DNA of 64,000 nt from Epiperipatus broadwayi (GCA_028023455.1 JAQFVV010000017.1:2799001-2863000), one strand, 5' to 3'. Positions 12,058 through 23,640 are shown, counted from the first letter of the stretch. Made by a program: numbers and translations. Notes: generated from the sequence alone by a model not told the origin.

Positions 12058-12809
12058 TTAACTCTTTCCCCGCCTCTTACGAGGGTCCTCGTTGACATCT
12101 GACATCACTCTAACTCAGCCAGTTTTTATACGAAAATATTCATTAAACACGTATTGAATTCATTTTTAAAAGTTCTGTAAGATGGTGCCATCTTCCGATT
12201 TATTTTACAAGTAAAAAATAAAAAAAACGCATTTAAACCTAAACAAAGAAGGAACATTATTTGTGATTGGTTCTTAGCATGCTCTCAGCCGAAAAAGACA
12301 TTCTGATTGGCTGGAAAGAACAAAGAAACTGCCTGATCAAAGAAAATAAAGAAAAACGCTGAGATTTTCATTTCGAATACGATTTAAATTATTATAAAAG
12401 AATATTTTGAGAAATTAAAATTATTTTCAGAGAGAATAATAAAAAAACAAAATTATTTTCGAAAAATATTGAAGATTTAAGTAAAAATATTGAAGATGTA
12501 GTAAAAAGAAATATTTACTTTTCTATAACGTAAAAGTCGATCTTTTTGTTTATATTATAGCTTTTATGTTGCCGATATTGAATATTTTAGAATAAATAAA
12601 TAGCAATTTATTTTTGAAAGAACTTTCGTTCTCTTCATAACCTGAAAAATTAATAATATACTTTTTATAAACGTATCTGAGTTGAATTTAATATTATAGG
12701 CGAATATGTTTTAACAATAGGCTTTGTCTTCAGTTTGTGAGTTGGCCAATTAAAAGATTTGATTTTTATCTGATACAACCAATAATAAAATTAGCGGTTA
12801 AAAGGTTAA
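12058..12809. mobile_element. Possible piggyBac-like MITE with TTAA flanks
   Basis: Bounded by TTAA at 12058-12061 and 12806-12809. Just inside, the left end reads 'ctctttccccgcc' and the right end, on the reverse strand, reads 'ccttttaaccgc'. They agree at most positions (C..TTT..CCGC), as expected of short piggyBac-type terminal inverted repeats. The roughly 740-bp interior has no transposase frame and contains two ATTGG boxes (near 12268 and 12306). TTAA is common in AT-rich DNA, so the call rests on the terminal similarity. Confidence 0.4.
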
Positions 12810-12887
12810 ACCATCTTTTTAAAATATTATTGAGAACCACTGCCAAATACACGTAAGTCCACTTTCATACAATAACTTCTCATGTTT

Positions 12888-13398
12888 ACATAGAGGTTAA
12901 ACTGTCCATACAGTATCACCACTGGGTGCAAATAATAGTAATTAATGGATGCAAGGTTTGTGTATAAAATCCCTATCTAGTACCTACTCACCCAATAAAC
13001 CCAGATTAGTTTCTAGCTTGTAGCTTTTATCAGTGTGGAGCCTTGGATCTGAAAGTGATGCACCTAGATTTTAGGATCTAATGCAATCCTCTAGAAGCCA
13101 CGTTTTACCTTATTAGCTAACTATAAAGCTTTTATGAATCCAACACAATAATGTTTTCAATTTAAGCTTCTTAGCTTGTATAGTCATATTGTACTGAACT
13201 CAGTTCAGCATTTATACTTTTTGGTGTCTTTGATTCTTTAATAATCACAGACACCATAATCCTTTTGGACAGGATTGGTATTAAACAACTAACATCACAT
13301 GACCACCATTCTTTATGAGTACACAAGCTGTTTATACCAATGCTAAACTTGCAAAGCATAAAGAATGGTGATCATGTGACTTCTAATGTTTTTAGATA
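12888..13398 (-). repeat. HHR repeat family A, long unit with terminal foldback
   Basis: Reverse-oriented A unit. The ribozyme near 12970-13045 has GAAA and stem II intact but box 1 is CTGATAA, predicted inactive. It continues through the long internal blocks to a foldback at about 13285-13385 whose two arms both carry the 'catcacatgaccaccattc'-type terminus. A reading frame at 13171-13359 (reverse) is only the repeat read through. Confidence 0.75.
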
Positions 13399-14044
13399 TT
13401 CTCCTGTCAAGTTTCAAAAATCTTGTCATAGCAGTATATAAATTGCTATTAATATTTATGACTATATAGTGAATGTGTGACAAGAAAAGGTACTTTAATT
13501 CCAACTATATATTAAACACTGACAGATAAAGTTGAAAGCACAATTGGAAATAAGTATCTTTTCTGTTACACATTTAATACATAATCATAAATATTACAAT
13601 TGGCACAAAAAATGATATTAGATGTTATAAAATTATTATGAAGTATATCAGGTTTGCCACCAATTTAATGCATAATATCAAGATCTGCATTTTGGGATGT
13701 TGAACTAAAAAACATTTCAAACAATGAACAGTTATGGTGTAAAATTGGCTTTTTGTAAGATACTGACAATGTTTTCAACCAGATTCAATGATAAACTCAA
13801 CTGCAAGTAAATTTTTTAGACATTCTGGAATGCCATGAACAGATTTAGATCTTCCATGACTATTATGCTTATCTATCTGCTTCAGTAATAAAATTTACTA
13901 GTTTAGGGTGTATATAGTTATGATTTAACACAAGCTAAAATCTAAATAGGTAATTAGTGTCTGCTCAATTTGTAAATATTTGACAGAGGTAAAGAAGTTA
14001 AAAAAAGTGATTGTAACATGTATTTCATATCTAAAATTTAAACC
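13399..14044. other. AT-rich spacer, nothing recognised
   Basis: No gene or shared repeat. Between about 13425 and 13605 there is a loose inverted similarity ('attaatatttatgactatat' against 'tacataatcataaatatt'), too imperfect to define an element. Confidence 0.3.
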
Positions 14045-14440
14045 ACTAAACATCACATGATCACCATTTCTTATACTTGCTCATAACTGTTATTAAAACA
14101 GGCAAAACTCTCTATAGAGTAGTGCCACTCGGTGCAAGCCAGAGTAATCTATGCATGCCAGAATCCCTATCTAGTGCCTACTCATCCAATATCCCTAGAC
14201 TAGTTTCTAGCTTGTGGCTTTTATCAGTGAGGAGCTTCGGATCTGAGAGCACTAAATCTAGGTGCAGTGTTCTCAGATCCAAAGCTCCTCACTGATGAAA
14301 GCCACAAGCTAGAAATTAGTCTGAGAATATTGGATGAGTAGGCACTAATATGATTTTATACCCAAGCATTCTGGCATTCATTGATTACTCTGGCTTGCTC
14401 TGAGTGGCATTACTGTATGTTGTCTGTTTTAATAACTAAA
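14045..14440. repeat. HHR repeat family A, inverted pair
   Basis: Two A half-units meeting near 14265. The left one has a reverse-strand ribozyme with CTGATAA instead of CTGATGA (about 14190-14235). The right one has a forward-strand ribozyme with a complete core (see 14277-14335). The outer termini are 'aaacatcacatgatcacc' at 14048 and the 'ggcattactgtatg' block near 14410. Confidence 0.8.
14277..14335 (+). ncRNA. Type I hammerhead ribozyme, family A, core intact
   Basis: Box 1 CTGATGA at 14292-14298; stem II AGC/GCT around a CACAA loop; GAAA at 14312-14315; short stem III; cleavage site GTC ending at 14321. Stem I pairs 14286-14291 with 14322-14327 (one mismatch) and distally 14277-14282 with 14330-14335. 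The third stem I pair is T-A here where other copies have T·G, a pairing-preserving difference. Minimal HHRs with a very short stem III are known to cleave mainly as dimers, so activity as a monomer is uncertain. Confidence 0.7.
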
Positions 14441-14774
14441 AATTCTAAATTATTTTATGATATGAAATGGATAAATGTTTTTAAAAATCAACTCTAAATA
14501 TGTATAATATCCTCTTATATCTTTTCTAGTTAATCAATTATATATGTATCAAAACAATGCATGGTATATAAAATGTAGATCTATATAGCATTTTGATAAA
14601 AAATAAATTACATCTATTTTTAATTGTATATTCAGTTCAAATAATAATATCTTCAAGAGTAGATTTTTAGGTTCAAATTTCAAGCTATTTTATTCTAAAA
14701 ACCATTCACAAGAGACTATAAAAAATTAGCCTACTTATGATTATAAACTTAAAGTGATTAACTGTTTATTAATA
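14441..14774. other. AT-rich spacer, nothing recognised
   Basis: No supportable feature. Confidence 0.35.
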
Positions 14775-15630
14775 TTCTGATGACAGTATCTCCACAAAGT
14801 GCTAAAAGTGGATAGAAACCAGTTCGTATCTTGCATGAGAGCATGCAATGGAAATTACACTACAAAAATATTAGGCATTAAGTGGATAATCTTTAGTCTA
14901 ATGAATGATTAATAAAAATTATTAATATACTTCCAGTAAGTGGTTTGTTTCAAGGTTGTGAGAATGTTAAGTTTGACATATCAATTAACTTGTAGTAATT
15001 TGATATCCTTATATATATATATTGACCATTGAGAAAGATATGTGTAAGAGATTGTAGTCTGGACCAATTGATGAGTGCTGTTTCAGCATGAATGGGAATC
15101 TTGGAGATCCTAGATCTTTTCACATGTCTTTGGTCATATGTTTGTGACGACACTCCTCAGCATGGTGTTAAAAACAGATAGAAACCAGTCCCTAACCTTA
15201 TTGATTAAATGGATAATATCTACTCTAATGAATGGCTAATAAAAATTATTAATGAAAGGCTAATAAAAATTATTAATATACTTCCATCAAGTAGTTTGTG
15301 TCAAAGATGTAAGGGCAGTAAGTTTGACACATCAACTAAACTGTAGTGATTGGCTTTATTTATACTAAACAACGGTAAAGATTGTAAGAGACCGTCATCT
15401 GGGCCAACTGGTTCAGCATGAACTGCACATTTTGGGGATCATATATCTATTTCAAATCTTTGGTGATATATCCATGATTACACCTCTCCATAAGGTATTA
15501 AAAATAGATAAAAAACTATTTCCTACCTTGCGTGAGAGTGGTGTAGTGAAAATTACAGTACAGAAATATTATTAAGTGGATAATCTCTAGTCTAACAAAT
15601 GTCTAATAAAAATTATTAATATCTTACGCG
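14775..15630 (+). repeat. HHR repeat family B, tandem array
   Basis: Two to three B units with ribozymes on the forward strand. The first core (about 15058-15110) has TTGATGA for box 1 and stem II GTGCT/AGCAT. The second (about 15398-15445) has lost part of box 1 and stem II. The landmark 'aatgactaataaaaatta' type block recurs near 14905, 15230, 15260 and 15600. An internal 28-bp duplication of this block lies at about 15235-15290. Confidence 0.75.
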
Positions 15631-16234
15631 TGAAAGGGAAGAAACCGATAAAAAAAGACGTGTTTACTTTATTAGCAAGAGCAGCCTGGGGCATTCTATA
15701 ATTTACTTAAACCTCATTATTTTTTTAAACCTATAAATAATTATAATAAATATATTCTTATATATAAAGTAACACTTTTCAATGTTCTATAATTAAAAAA
15801 CTTCTGAATTAAATACATTTATTTAATAAAATTCATATTTTTTTAATCTGATCAATATTTAGCAATATATATAAACAAGCAAATGTATTAAAATAATTTA
15901 ATAATATATGCTAACCAATAAAGATAACTATAATTTTTTAATTTATTGTCAAAAGCTTTTACTGTATTGTGCTTAAGAGAATTTTTTTTTTTTTTTTTAA
16001 AAAAAAAAAGAACAAACGCATAAAAAAAATGTTTTGTTTTAAAAGCCATAAATTATTTCTTGTTCTACTTAACAGCTAAGTTAATTTTAGTATAAACATT
16101 TTATCTTTATCCTATTTAATTTTATGACCGTCTTGCTAATTTATGCTTTAAATCATTTAAAATTTTTCTACTCAAATATTTTTATAAAATATAAGTAAAA
16201 CACAGCTTTATGATATATCAAAATATGTGATATA
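15631..16234. other. AT-rich spacer, nothing recognised
   Basis: Long A and T homopolymers (about 15982-16010) and no recognisable feature. Confidence 0.35.
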
Positions 16235-16695
16235 TCAAAATGTATGTGTTTGAAAAAGGTTTTTAATAAATGTGTTTTACCAATTCTTGCTTATGGATCT
16301 GAGACTTGGACACTTAGTAGAAAAGCAATACAGAGACTTCAGACTCAAAGAAGTATGGAGCGATGCATGATGGGAATAACAAGAAGAGATCGAAAACGCA
16401 ATATATGGATAAGAGAACAAACAGGTGTTACTGACCTCATTATAAAATTAAAAGACTGAAGTGGAATTGGGATGCACATATTGCTAGAAGAGATGATAAT
16501 AGATGACAATTGAAAATTTTAAAGTGGATTCCAAGAGATTCTAAAATACCCAGAAAGCGACCATATGTGAGATGGATGAATGAAATAAAAAAATGTGCAG
16601 GGGTGATGTGGAGAAGAGATGCTAAAGATCAGAGAACATGGATTGAACTTGGAGAGACTTTTATCCTGCAGTGAATTGATAATGGTTGATGATGA
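16235..16695 (+). pseudogene. RTE-like non-LTR retrotransposon, C-terminal fragment and 3' tail
   Basis: The frame 16244-16459 reads 'LPILAYGSETWTL' then 'RLQTQRSMERCMMGI', the typical segment downstream of the reverse transcriptase in RTE-type elements. After a stop it continues in other frames with a 'RRD..R', 'PRDSK.PRKRPYVRWMDEI' and 'DAKDQRTWIELGETFI' signature (about 16470-16670). The 3' end is TGA-rich (about 16677-16697), as is usual for RTE tails. Stops and frameshifts make this a dead 5'-truncated copy. A second copy is at 48.2 kb. Confidence 0.75.
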
Positions 16696-17391
16696 CAGTT
16701 TGTTGCTAATGATGTTAGGTAATGCTTAAGTACTAGTTTGGCAATCAAATCATGATAGTTACACGTCTTTGATTTGCTTTTCCTCAGCCGGAAATCTATT
16801 CAGAAGTCTTTAGCTTATACAGTGCCACTCTATAGCTAGACTATACTATAAAGAGCAATTTTATAATTATTTTACACCATAATTAAATTTTTACCAATAA
16901 AATTATATACAAAGCTGCACATGATTATGCTGGAGTTGAATTATTTTTTCTTAGACTTGTATATTATCTCATAAATTGAAAAATCTTTTCATAGAAAACA
17001 TGGATCTAGAATTTCTAAAAAGATCCCACTTAATCTATTTTTTTCACTAATCCTTAATACAAATTCTTTTAGGAAACTTGTCTAAATACTCATCACAAAG
17101 TAATGACTGAAAAATTCACTTTTCTATGTTAAGTATTAGGATATATTATATATCTAATAGGACCACTGCAAAGAGGTGTACAGGTTGTGCAGAGCACAAA
17201 GGTGCTTAATCATGGAGCACCAAGAATCAAGATAATTAATAAAATTTCAATTTTACATTTTTGAATCACTTAGTTATTAAAAATATGTTCCGAGTGTAAA
17301 TATTTTTTTTATTTAAAAATGAGATGAAAACTTTTTTATTTAATCTTTTTGTGACAATTGCTAAAGACTTGAATTTTGAAGCTTGAGATCA
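16696..17391. other. Spacer; right part is duplicated at 18.7 kb
   Basis: The stretch about 17229-17370 resembles about 18705-18845 in the same orientation (blocks 'taataaaa', 'tctgaatcactt', 'gtaaatatttttttattt', 'cttttttattt', 'gtgacaatt'). The Penelope copy between them therefore sits inside or beside an old direct duplication. Nothing recognised in 16696-17228. Confidence 0.4.
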
Positions 17392-18657
17392 AAATATACT
17401 ACATATATAGTTATATTTTTATATTGGACTATTTCCATCATTTAATATGTGCATTGATTGTCTTAAGAAAATTTTAGCTTTATTTAAATATTCCAAATAC
17501 ATTCAACTGTTAGTCATAGCACATCAAACAGGTTAGTATATGCAATGTTTTGAGAGGTATTATTCTCCCCTCTTCTTCATGTGTTGCTAGCCTGACTGCT
17601 GACAATACTAGCTTAGGATTTAAACTTGATCACTGGATTCTTAATTATTAAATGTTAAGGTAACACTCTAACCAACTGAGCCATGATGCTAAAGGTAACA
17701 GTCAATAGAAATTTCATATACTTTTCTATGAGGTTCCTCATGATTTCTCCACTTTTTCCTAAGAGCAAAGTTGATTAGTGGTTTCCATACATTATGTATA
17801 GTCATAGTAGGTTGTCTTATGGGGTTTTTTGCCATTGTCATGAGACCAGCTTCTTTAAATTTTCTTCTTTGTACCTCTATCCAATATTTTCGTATTTTCC
17901 CAATTAAACATATGGTCATTGGTACATACCTGGTCTGCTACCTTAGACACATCTGTTTTCTCTCTTCTGATTATCAGTTTCTGTTCTTGCAAGCATTTTT
18001 CAATGGGACAACTAGTCTCTCCAATATATGTTCTTCCACATTCACATGATATTTCATAGATGCAGTTTTTTCTTGACAGCATTTCAAGTGTAAGCTTTGT
18101 AGATGTTAGAATTCCTCATAGTGTGGTATGGCTCTGGAAAGCTGTTCTGATGTTATACTGATTGCATATTTTCCTTAATTTGTCTGCTATTTTTGGAATG
18201 TGTGGGTACACTACAGTAACAATAATTATCTTTTCTCTTGATGTTTCTGTTAATGTTTTCTTAATAACAGTTGAAATCAGGATGATGAATCTTATAGATA
18301 AATATATGAAATTTTTACTGACTGTTGCCTTTGGTAAAATGGCTCAGTTGGTTAGAGTATTACCTTAAAAATCAATAATCAAGAATCTAAGGATCCAAGT
18401 TCAAATCCCATGCTAGTACTGTCTCTGGTAAGTCCAGCAATACCTGAAGAAGAGGGGAGAATAATACTTCTTGAAACATTGTGCATATATTAACCTGTTG
18501 GATGTGCTATTACTAACAGTTGAATGTATTAGGAAAATTTAAATGAAGTTAAATTTTTCTAAAGACATTCAATACAATATTAGTTGATAGAAATAGTCCA
18601 ATATAAAAATACAACTAGAACACCATCATCACAAACCTTCATGAAAATACTACATAT
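17392..18657 (-). mobile_element. Penelope-like element with inverted terminal units
   Basis: The central reverse-strand coding remnant (17689-18082) is flanked by two copies of one terminal unit in opposite orientation. Each terminal unit contains a tRNA-like segment (A-box TGGCTCAGTTGG at 17672-17683 on the reverse strand and 18340-18351 on the forward strand; B-box-like at about 17615-17632 and 18397-18409), a hammerhead-like block beginning CTGAAGA or ATGAAGA, and an AT-rich tail with 'tttaaataaag'. The outermost flanks 'aaaatatactacatat' (17391) and 'aaaatactacatat' (18644-18657) look like a slightly diverged target-site duplication. Inverted or partial terminal repeats are known in Penelope-like elements. 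Confidence 0.65.
17689..18082 (-). pseudogene. GIY-YIG endonuclease domain of a Penelope-like element, frameshifted
   Basis: Reading on the reverse strand, residues near the start give 'CIYEISCECGRTYIGETSC', which contains the PLE-type GIY-YIG signature (C-x-Y-x-I-x-C-x-C-G-x-x-Y-I-G-E-T). The frame runs to 17855, then coding similarity passes to another frame (17919-17689) with 'FKEAGLMTMAKNPI' followed by 'VWKPLI', matching the usual kEa..I...P.iN...G...W C-terminus. A frameshift near 17870-17885 separates the two parts. No reverse transcriptase domain remains upstream. In an intact element the GIY-YIG endonuclease nicks target DNA for priming; this copy cannot make a complete protein. Confidence 0.75.
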
Positions 18658-19106
18658 TCTTATTATTACACTAAACTGAGTGGGATGTCATTTTGTCATG
18701 ATAGTTAATAAAACTTATACATAAATAATTAGATTTCTGAATCACTTTATTGTTAGAAACACATTCTGTCTGTAAATATTTTTTTATTTAAATATAAGAG
18801 GAATACTTTTTTACTTAGACTTGTGATAATTTCTCGAGACGAAATATATTTTATATATACTCTATCATTGCATATAATAAAAAGATTGACTCATTTGTCA
18901 TATATAATTAATAAAATTTACATGCAAATTAACAGGTTAGATTTCTCAATCACTTTTATTTAAATATCCTAATTTATGTAAAAAGTAACATATTATTAAT
19001 AATTATTTATTTGAAAATAAAACTTGTTTTAAAAATATTGCCCATAGTTACAGTAATTCTGCTTGTGATGAAATTGTCTTTATCAATGGTATTTTACAGA
19101 GCTCAC
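18658..19106. other. Spacer containing the second half of a direct duplication
   Basis: About 18705-18845 is the partner of about 17229-17370. A third, weaker echo ('taataaaatttacatgcaaa', 'ttagatttctcaatcactt') lies at about 18907-18965, so the unit was repeated at least three times. Confidence 0.4.
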
Positions 19107-19190
19107 ATGGGTTATTTAGTTTAGTGGAATAATAGAGTGGCCAACTTTGGGGTGTGACATTCTGGGTTCAATACCAATGCTGTCTTGTGC
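19107..19190 (+). repeat. tRNA-like SINE head
   Basis: A tRNA-sized segment with an A-box-like 'tagtttagtgg' (about 19116) and a B-box-like 'gggttcaatacc' (about 19164), spaced as in tRNA-derived SINEs. The cloverleaf is not well conserved and no other copy was seen here, so a SINE remnant is more likely than a functional tRNA gene. Confidence 0.4.
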
Positions 19191-19304
19191 AAACAACTTT
19201 TAATAGCAATATCTTTTTCTTCTTTTTTATTATGCGACATTTAACTTTTCACATATTTCTAAACAGCTTTTCCTATTTTTAATAATGATATTATTTATTT
19301 GATG

Positions 19305-19672
19305 CCATATTACTTAAATAAGGCTATAACCTTAGTACATGTGCCTTGAGTGCTTAATTTATTACAAGAGAAATCTCTACAAATATAAACGCAAGATTCG
19401 ACTGTATAAAGAGTGGCCCACTTTTATCTTCAACCTATTTTTCTAATAGTTGACTTAATCAGTGAAGAATTTATAAGCTTCATGCTCCCAAATCAAAATG
19501 CTTTAGATTTGCATATATAATTTTAAAAATAGGTTGAAAATAAGAGTGGGCCACTCTTATCTTTATAAAGTCAAATCTTGCATTTAGATTTGTAGAGGTC
19601 TCTCTAATAAATTAAGCACTCAAAGCACATGTACTAAGATTATAGCATTATTTAAGTATTACATGCTGACAT
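19305..19672. mobile_element. Foldback element
   Basis: Two arms of about 130 bp in inverted orientation (about 19312-19445 and 19525-19665) around a unique centre of about 80 bp. Arms share 'gtacatgtgccttgagtgct', 'tctctacaaat', 'gagtggccca' and 'caacctattttt' with their complements. No coding content and no ribozyme motif. A non-autonomous DNA transposon or another inverted retroelement end are both possible. Confidence 0.6.
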
Positions 19673-21679
19673 TGCACTTAATAAGAATTAATATTTAATG
19701 CCATATTATCTTTTTATACATTTTACTATACAGCTTTTGCTTAAATGTGGTTTCAGGTTTGTTCTCTAGCTAAAAATTTGTAATCAATTCATAATCCACC
19801 CTACAGCCTAAATTTAAGGATGAGTAAAAAACATAATTTTTGAAAAGATATTGCATATTAAAATATGTAATTTTTAACAAATTTCACAATGATAATATTA
19901 TTTAATGTAATTCTTTTTATTATAAAAAAGCAGCTGCATAATTGAATTATATTAAAATCTAAAACAAGTATCTAGTGGAACAAACCAAGTCCTCTATTTT
20001 TTATAATTATCCCAAATAATGTATGAATAAATAAAATAAAGGACAAGGCATATAATAGCTTCTAAAAATTTATCAAATAAACAATCTAAGTATGAAAATT
20101 TAAAATTTCTTCCCTTAAATAAATCCTGGGTGCCCTAATTATCAAACTATTTAATAAAGTATAATATATATAATATGGCTTAGTTTTTAATAAGCCTTAA
20201 ATAATTAAATAATAAAGTAGTGTAAATATTTTTCTATTTCTGTTAATAGAAAATGTAAACAACTTATGTGTAAGAGGTTCTGAATTAAAAGCAACTATTG
20301 AATTTTTAAAACAATTATTTTTAAGAAGTTGTTGATCATGAAAGGAAAGATTTATATCAACTGTGATATTTAAATTGATTTAGTTTGATGGTTCTAAACA
20401 AATGTAAAAGTTACATTAATAGACAGTAACTAAAATAATTGAAATTAAAAGTGTGTGAAGTGCTTGAAAGAGAAGTTGTAATGAACGCACAAATATTAAA
20501 CACTTAGAACTTTCAAGATGGATTGCCTTATATTCATAGCAATACTGAGCAGTGCAGAAAAGGGAGATAATGGTGATATGCAAAATACATGCTAATTATT
20601 TAAATAGTCCAGTGTTTGGAGATGTTAAAGCAGGTGTTGCATCTATTGCTAGAGTTATTGTTATCAGCAATAACAATATATGAAAATTTAAAATATCAGA
20701 TTATATATGCTATAAATTATAGATATTAATAGTGAAATAACACACACGTAAGAAAATTTAATAGTACTGTAAATATTTTATTATTTAATGAATATAACTT
20801 TCTTAATAGTTATTTAATGAATATAACTTTCTTAATAGAAAATGTGAATAAGTTTATGAATGAGAAATTTTGAATGGGTTTTCAAACAAATGAACTATTT
20901 TTAATTAATTATTGATATGTCAGTTAGAGTTGATCTAAATATTGAAGATTAATAGTTATTTCAGCTTTTATAATTATTGTACTTCAGAACAGATAATGGA
21001 GTTAAGCTGCACTCTTATTTGCCTCGCTATGTGGGGTGGAGCTCAGAAGCAGAACCACATTTTGGCTATAGATAATAATTTTAAGCAATTAAACTCCAAG
21101 TAGAATTACTTATATAATACCAGAGCCACCCAAGAAGGGGAGGGGGATATTGCAATGTTTTTATGTGTAAGTGATGGTTTTAAGTATGATAAAATCACTT
21201 AGATTATCTTATTTGCAGATATTTTCTATTTGTATTAGCGATCAGAATTGTCCAAAAAATATGAAAACTTTTGAAAAAAAAAATTAAAAATTTTAAATTT
21301 ACCAAATAAATATATTTGTTTGAATATTTTATTTAACTATTGTTTCAAAAATTGTTTTAAACTTTAACTTGTTTTATTTTAGCATATGTTTTAATCTCTG
21401 GGTATATTTAATAGAAATAAATGAATAAAACATGTTAAATGACTAAAGCCATATTTCAATTTTTTTCTAGTGAAAATGCTAGGGAAAAATGTCTTTTAAT
21501 TTACAAATTTTATTTTATAGAATGGGAGGTGGGGAGAGCACTAAAATTTACCTTGCACAAAGACACTACATGCCCATGCAGCAGTGCTGATACTAATATT
21601 CAAACTATGCAATCAAAGTAAGTAAACATTATATATGTAATACTGCTTTATCATAAACTGTTTGGTTATTTAGTTTATA
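19673..21679. other. AT-rich spacer with short local duplications
   Basis: Contains a 29-bp tandem duplication at 20781-20838 ('ttatttaatgaatataact' unit). Segments about 20210-20290 and 20765-20880 resemble each other ('gtaaatattttt', 'ttaatagaaaatgt'), suggesting an old duplication. The frame at 21439-21621 has no recognisable motif. Confidence 0.35.
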
Positions 21680-22112
21680 CTATATCATATATCATCATCA
21701 ATAGTATTTTGTCTAATGGATAGGTCCATATAGCAGTCATATCACCAATTCTTCTATTTTGCCACTTAGTTCTCTTCATTGCCCAGCTCTTCAATTCCAT
21801 GTAATTCTTCCTATCTTTTATATCATTCAGCAATGCTAATCTTTCCTATCCCATTTTATTGTTTCCATTCGCCATTCTCTCCAAAACATCTTTTATTAAA
21901 CTATATTTTTTTCTTAATTGTCCAACCCAGTTTCTCTTTCTATTTCTAATTTTTTCCATCCATCTTTTTTTTCATTTACTCTTTTCAATACTTTTGTATT
22001 TATTTTATTCATCCAATTGATTTTTTCATCTTTCTCTGTGATCACATTTCAAAGGCTTTCAATCTGTTCCTAATTTTATTACTCGGTGGTCTGTTTCACA
22101 ACCATATAATAG
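21680..22112 (-). pseudogene. Non-LTR retrotransposon C-terminal fragment (RTE-type)
   Basis: Conceptual reverse-strand reading with stops and frameshifts gives 'INWMNKINTKVLKRVNEKK' followed by a Gly-Leu-Asp-Asn segment, matching the W..r.tN..VL.rv.e.r...........wlGH pattern of the region after the RT domain in RTE-like elements. The 3' end is at the low-coordinate side, with TCATCATCA at about 21693-21701, the complement of a TGA-type tail. Confidence 0.55.
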
Positions 22113-22439
22113 TAATATTATATATGTGTTGCCACAAATAAGCATATATACAGTGAAAAAAATATTGTCTTTTTCTTCTCCAAGCTGCATGTAGCACTAT
22201 CTCTAAATTGATGCATATGTTGCTTAGCAACATTGTTTAGCTATTCATCACAAAAATTTAAACCATGAAATGTGATCATATTCTTCATACCTTCATAACT
22301 CAGCTTCACTGCTCTCTCGGATGTGAAATATTGTAAATTATTTGGAAACATTCTTGCATCTTCATAGTCATACACAGTTTGACTCATTTCAGACATTTCT
22401 GTAACAGTAAAAAAAACAATTAAAGTCATATATCACATG

Positions 22440-22885
22440 ACTCAAAACTTGTAAATAAAAGTAATGAGTGGTATTAATTGATCTAACAAGCATTATTGAT
22501 AAATACCACAAAAGAAAGCATTTAAAAGTCTCTATCTAGAAACACTCCCCAAATCCTCAGACCATTCATTTCATGCTTTGGCCCTCCTCAGTGAGACACT
22601 AGGGTAGTTTCAGACTCTAGATCTAAAAATACCAACCCAAAGTCAGCATTTATCTAAATGTTAACTATTTAGGTTAGATAGCTGAGTTTAAAGACATATT
22701 GGTGTCTAAAAATTTCAGATTTTCTAATTAATAGTTAACTTTCAGATAAATACTGGCTTTGGATTGGTATTTTTAGATCTAGTGTCTGAAATCTATTCTA
22801 GCATCTCACTGAGGAGTGCCAAAGCATAAAACCACTGGTCTGAGGATTGAGGATGGTTTCTAGATAGAGATTTTTAAGCATTTTC
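22440..22885. repeat. HHR repeat family D, inverted pair
   Basis: Palindromic arrangement centred near 22690. Left arm (reverse strand): box 1 CTGAGGA (complement at about 22586-22592), then GAAA and a GTC site near 22560. Right arm (forward): CTGAGGA at about 22808-22814 with AAAA for GAAA and GTC near 22841. Position 7 of a hammerhead is variable, so CTGAGGA is an allowed box 1. Both arms share the 'tctctatctagaaac'-type and 'aatactggctttggattggt'-type blocks. Related to family A in layout (same order of box 1, GAAA, GTC, then 'tagatagagattt'). Confidence 0.6.
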
Positions 22886-23039
22886 TTTTTTTCTCTCTCA
22901 GTGATGAAAGTTTATGCATAAAAAAAACATACAAATACAGTTAAAAAAAGGTTTACAAGGGAGTGATTATATAGTAAATTGAAATTTCAGGAGCAACATG
23001 GTAAGAGGGGAATGATACATGTGAAAAGGGAATAAGTGG

Positions 23040-23640
23040 AAAGGGTGAGTAGTCCATGTCAGTCTGAGATGCATGTCTTCATTGAGTAAACACTGCGTGG
23101 TTCACAAACATTTAAATGGTTGAGTCCTATGACAGAGGCTGAGAAGATGGTAGTTGGAGGATTGCCCCAAGTGTTTGTGAGGAGTGGAGGTGAAGCTAGT
23201 TTGGTATCTCTGGTTTTGAGAGAGCAAATTAGGTCCAATAGTTTTTGACTCACTGAGTGTACTCTCTGGTCAAAAATAATAGCACATCGGAGCAACCAGA
23301 GTGCATAGATGAGGAAAACTGATAGTCTGATAGTTGCAAAGACCCCTGTTTCTATGGATTCTTGGAGGTTGAAGATGGTGTTCCTGTGCGAGGAAAGGCA
23401 GGAGTTGATGATACATCTCACTCCATGCAGAAAGAAACATTTAAGTAGGAAGTGCTGGAGGATTTCATTGTCAGTTTTACAGAGCTGGCATAGGGGAGAG
23501 ATCTTGGTGAAACCCCTATGGTTGTCCAAAAATTGATTGGTGGAAAGGGAAATGAAGGTTTTGTGGCATTTATCAATATAGCTTGTTAGAGTAATTAGTA
23601 CTGTTCATTATTTCAGTAACAGTTTTGCCCAATTTAAAAG
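23040..23640 (-). pseudogene. Non-LTR retrotransposon C-terminal zinc-knuckle region
   Basis: A reverse-strand frame of 156 residues (23059-23529) with 'CQLCKTDNEILQHFLLKC', a C-x2-C-x8-H-x4-C knuckle of the type found after the reverse transcriptase in many non-LTR elements. Downstream, 'SIETGVFATIRLSVFLIYAL' is followed by a Trp-x2-Leu-Arg-Cys segment, paralleling 'LKTGVFGIIRLPIMMNYIIW' followed by Thr-Thr-Arg-Cys at 43.8 kb. The frame is open but 5'-truncated, with no RT catalytic motif. Confidence 0.6.

Noticed and set aside
12240-12330. Host promoter with CCAAT boxes
   Set aside because: Two ATTGG motifs alone in AT-rich DNA are weak evidence, no downstream gene is visible, and the region fits a MITE interior.
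18440-18480. Active ribozyme in the Penelope-1 forward terminus
   Set aside because: Box 1 CTGAAGA and GAAA are present, but stem II pairing is ambiguous and sibling copies have AAAA; kept only as hammerhead-like.
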